A stretch of 64,000 bases of DNA, taken from Aphanizomenon flos-aquae FACHB-1287. Its GTDB lineage: Bacteria; Cyanobacteriota; Cyanobacteriia; Cyanobacteriales; Nostocaceae. Of this stretch, positions 62,140 through 64,000 are shown piece after piece (the stretch's first letter is position 1; each line of letters starts with the position of its first letter). A program made the position numbers and the translations under genes. The stretch covers positions 1-64,000 of the forward strand of contig NZ_JACJTO010000002.1 of assembly GCF_014698755.1 (NCBI RefSeq), written 5' to 3'. The notes below the pieces were generated by a model. It did no database searches. It was given only the letters and a program-made list of their open reading frames with translations, and was not told the DNA's origin.

Positions 62140-63423
62140 TCATTCCTTCGCTCCTCCTTGTCTTAACATTGTACCAATACCCCGATAATTATTAAGTTTA
62201 GCAATCATTAAAGCCGTATAACCACCCTGATTTTTTAAATTGACATCCGCACCAGCTTGTAGTAACATTGCCACAGCCTGACTATAACCCTCAGCTACAG
62301 CCCACATTAAAGCAGTGACCCCAGCCGAGTTTTGCAAATTCACATTTGCACCTTTTTCCAGTAAAATTTGGCATATTTCGGGATAATTTGCAGCTATGGC
62401 CTTGACTAAAGGAGTTTTACCATCATCTGCTAATTTATTAATATCTGCACCATAATCAAGCAATAGTTTCACGGTGTGGAAATGTCCTTGAGATACCGCT
62501 AAAGTAAGCGCGACTTCTCCAAAATTTTTCTTTTCCATATCCGCCCCCGCAGCCAACAAAACTGCTACTATATCACTATATCCTTGGAATGCTGCTATCA
62601 ATAAGGGTGTATCTCCCAAATGATTTCTAATTTGTACATCTGCCCCCCGTTGAAGTAATATTTTTACTATCTCAATATATTCTTCCACAACAGCAAGGTG
62701 TAAGGCTGTTTCCCCCTCTTTATCTTGATGATTAATTTCCGCACCTGCATCTAACAAAACCATTATTATATCACTATTTCCCGTTGCTGTAGCTGCTAAT
62801 AATGCTGTTACATGATCACAATTCTTAATATTAACATCAGCACCAGATGATAACAATGCTTGTACTATTTCTAAATAGCCTAAATCTATAGCAATCATTA
62901 GTCCTGTCTCACCTTCCGAATCTTGGCTATTGACAATATTGCTATTTTGTGATAAAGATCGAATAACCTCTGGATGTTTGTATTTTATTGCTAGTTTTAA
63001 TGCAGTATCATCATCCTTATCAGTGATTTTTATATCAGCACCAGCAGCTAACAAGACTTGTACAATCTCAATATGACCCTTTAATGCTGCTATCATTAAA
63101 GCGGTACTGCCGTCGTGATTAGTAGCATTGATATTTGCCCCTTGAGAGACTAATAGCTTGACAACATCTACTTGACAAGAATTAGCAGCAAGCATTAATG
63201 CTGTCAAACCATGGATTTTCCTAGTTAAGTTAATATTAGCGCCCGCAGCCAAAAGCGATCGCACAATTTCTGTATAACCTAAATTTGCGGCAAACATCAA
63301 TGCTGTGGTGCCATTGTCGTCGTCTGTGTCAACCTTAGCACCATGGGAGAGTAACGTCAAGACCCCCTGAATATTCCCAGCTTTGACAGTTTTTAACAAC
63401 GTGGGATCTTTTTTTTCTATCAT
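62140..63423 (-). CDS. Ankyrin-repeat protein
   Basis: The 427-residue protein is made of about 12 ankyrin repeats of 33 residues from residue 5 to the end (for example DNGTTALMFAANLGYTEIVRSLLAAGANI and NSAGVTALMWAVAEGYSQAVAMLLQAGADV). No signal peptide, enzyme domain or membrane span is seen; probably a cytoplasmic protein-binding scaffold. Repeat 5-6 (TDKDDDTALKLAIKYKHPEVIRSL then SQNSNIVNSQDSEG) is less regular. ATG 63423. Codon use is like the neighbours. The 241-bp gap upstream of 62140 shows nothing distinctive. Confidence 0.94.
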   Translation of the reverse strand: MIEKKDPTLLKTVKAGNIQGVLTLLSHGAKVDTDDDNGTTALMFAANLGYTEIVRSLLAAGANINLTRKIHGLTALMLAANSCQVDVVKLLVSQGANINATNHDGSTALMIAALKGHIEIVQVLLAAGADIKITDKDDDTALKLAIKYKHPEVIRSLSQNSNIVNSQDSEGETGLMIAIDLGYLEIVQALLSSGADVNIKNCDHVTALLAATATGNSDIIMVLLDAGAEINHQDKEGETALHLAVVEEYIEIVKILLQRGADVQIRNHLGDTPLLIAAFQGYSDIVAVLLAAGADMEKKNFGEVALTLAVSQGHFHTVKLLLDYGADINKLADDGKTPLVKAIAANYPEICQILLEKGANVNLQNSAGVTALMWAVAEGYSQAVAMLLQAGADVNLKNQGGYTALMIAKLNNYRGIGTMLRQGGAKE

Positions 63424-63558
63424 TGATTATATCCTGTTTGGATAGATGTTACTGATTTTAACTCAAGATCAAGATCATATCCTGGCGAAAAATTGCTGAG
63501 TAAGAAAAATAAATGTATGCTAAGTTTTATAAAGATTTAATTAACGGAAGTAAAAAAT

Positions 63559-64000
63559 ATGGCTTTTGAACTAACCCCAACAATAAGATTCTGGTTGAAC
63601 TTTGCTCACCCAGCTATAATGTGGGTATTATTAGCACTCTCCTTATATGCTGCGTATTTAGGGCTACAAGTACAGCGCACCAGAAATGCTCAAGGAGAAG
63701 AAAAGAAAGAACTGATTAAAGGACGTTTTACCATCAAACACCACCAAATTGGTTCTATTATGTTAGCTGTAATGGTAGCAGGTTCAATAGGTGGTATGGC
63801 TGTCACTTACATTAATAATGGTAAATTGTTTGTCGGACCCCATTTATTAACTGGATTAAGTATGACAGGTTTAATAGCTTTTTCGGCATCTTTAGTTCCT
63901 TTGATGCAAAAAGGCGCGAATTGGGCAAGAATGACACATATAATCCTCAATTTTACTATTTTAGGGCTTTTTGCATGGCAAGCCTTCTCTGGTGTCGAAA
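63559..64000 (+). CDS. DUF4079 family membrane protein (3' end outside the window)
   Basis: The open frame from ATG 63559, preceded by GGAAG, continues to the window end without a stop (147 codons). It has spans at about 15-35 (HPAIMWVLLALSLYAAYLGL), 65-88, 98-115 and 127-143, with KGRFTIKHHQIGSIMLAVMVAGSIGGMAVTY and GPHLLTGLSMTGLIAF. His pairs (KHHQ, GPHLL, MTHIIL) in or next to spans are characteristic of the cyanobacterial/plastid DUF4079 proteins. Function unknown; the gene is probably nearly complete here. Confidence 0.82.
   Translation, partial: MAFELTPTIRFWLNFAHPAIMWVLLALSLYAAYLGLQVQRTRNAQGEEKKELIKGRFTIKHHQIGSIMLAVMVAGSIGGMAVTYINNGKLFVGPHLLTGLSMTGLIAFSASLVPLMQKGANWARMTHIILNFTILGLFAWQAFSGVE

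Overview
The window is a chromosomal segment of a filamentous, heterocyst-type cyanobacterium (order Nostocales, close to Anabaena/Nostoc/Dolichospermum in style). The clues are an AT-rich genome, frequent HIP1 octamers (GCGATCGC, for example near 5478, 6989, 13107, 20720, 31153, 41984, 47068, 54629 and 63255), short tandemly repeated heptamer-like repeats (STRR) between genes, a high-light-inducible protein, PAP/fibrillin, DUF2854 and DUF4079 proteins, and the cyanobacterial gene order trnW-secE-nusG-rplK-rplA-rplJ-rplL. No replication origin, rRNA operon, prophage or CRISPR array is visible.

Layout. 1-12 kb: a 69-bp tandem repeat, stand-alone cheB and cheR-PAS signalling genes, cobyrinate a,c-diamide synthase, a large UPF0182 membrane protein, two membrane proteins of unknown role, a candidate small secreted peptide, fibrillin and Hlip. 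12-19 kb: an IS605/TnpB-derived non-coding remnant, a GC-rich CDF metal exporter, a two-gene ATPase + TPR module, and gyrA. 19-26.5 kb: two receiver-only response regulators, a periplasmic TPR protein, a histidine kinase, polyphosphate kinase and DUF2854. 26.6-30.2 kb is an accessory patch: a Ser/Thr kinase fused to a formylglycine-generating-enzyme fold whose 3' end looks like a diversity-generating-retroelement variable region, a DUF433/DUF5615 toxin-antitoxin pair, a stray second copy of the hflX 3' end, a Uma2 nuclease and a MITE. 30.2-36.5 kb: hflX, rplS, tRNA-Trp and the secE/nusG/L11/L1/L10/L12 cluster with leader RNAs. 36.5-48 kb: NAD(P)HX repair enzyme, SPOR-like and pentapeptide proteins, a CmpR-type regulator, a YaaW-like protein, an O-antigen-ligase-like protein, hemA, glpX and a glutaredoxin-like protein. 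47.7-48.3 kb holds ggt debris next to a frameshifted ISAs1 transposase.

49-64 kb: queD, folK, folB and larE, then a defence patch (Septu-like AAA ATPase + HNH nuclease, followed by hicB and a frameshifted hicA), trmFO, a pair of M16 peptidases (one catalytic, one degenerate), a peptidoglycan-binding protein, a small membrane protein, CobE/CbiG-like protein, queE, an ankyrin-repeat protein and the start of a DUF4079 protein.

Functional links: queD and queE are two steps of 7-deazaguanine (queuosine) synthesis; folK and folB are neighbouring folate steps; cbiA and cobE belong to cobalamin synthesis; hemA feeds tetrapyrroles and glpX the Calvin cycle. The observations I would look at first are the probable DGR variable region (28262-28395), the ATPase/TPR module (13663-16229), the TnpB-less right end resembling an omega-RNA (12281-12480), the exact 111-bp in-frame duplication inside cheR, and the hflX anomalies (no canonical start codon, plus a diverged duplicate of its 3' end 0.9 kb away).
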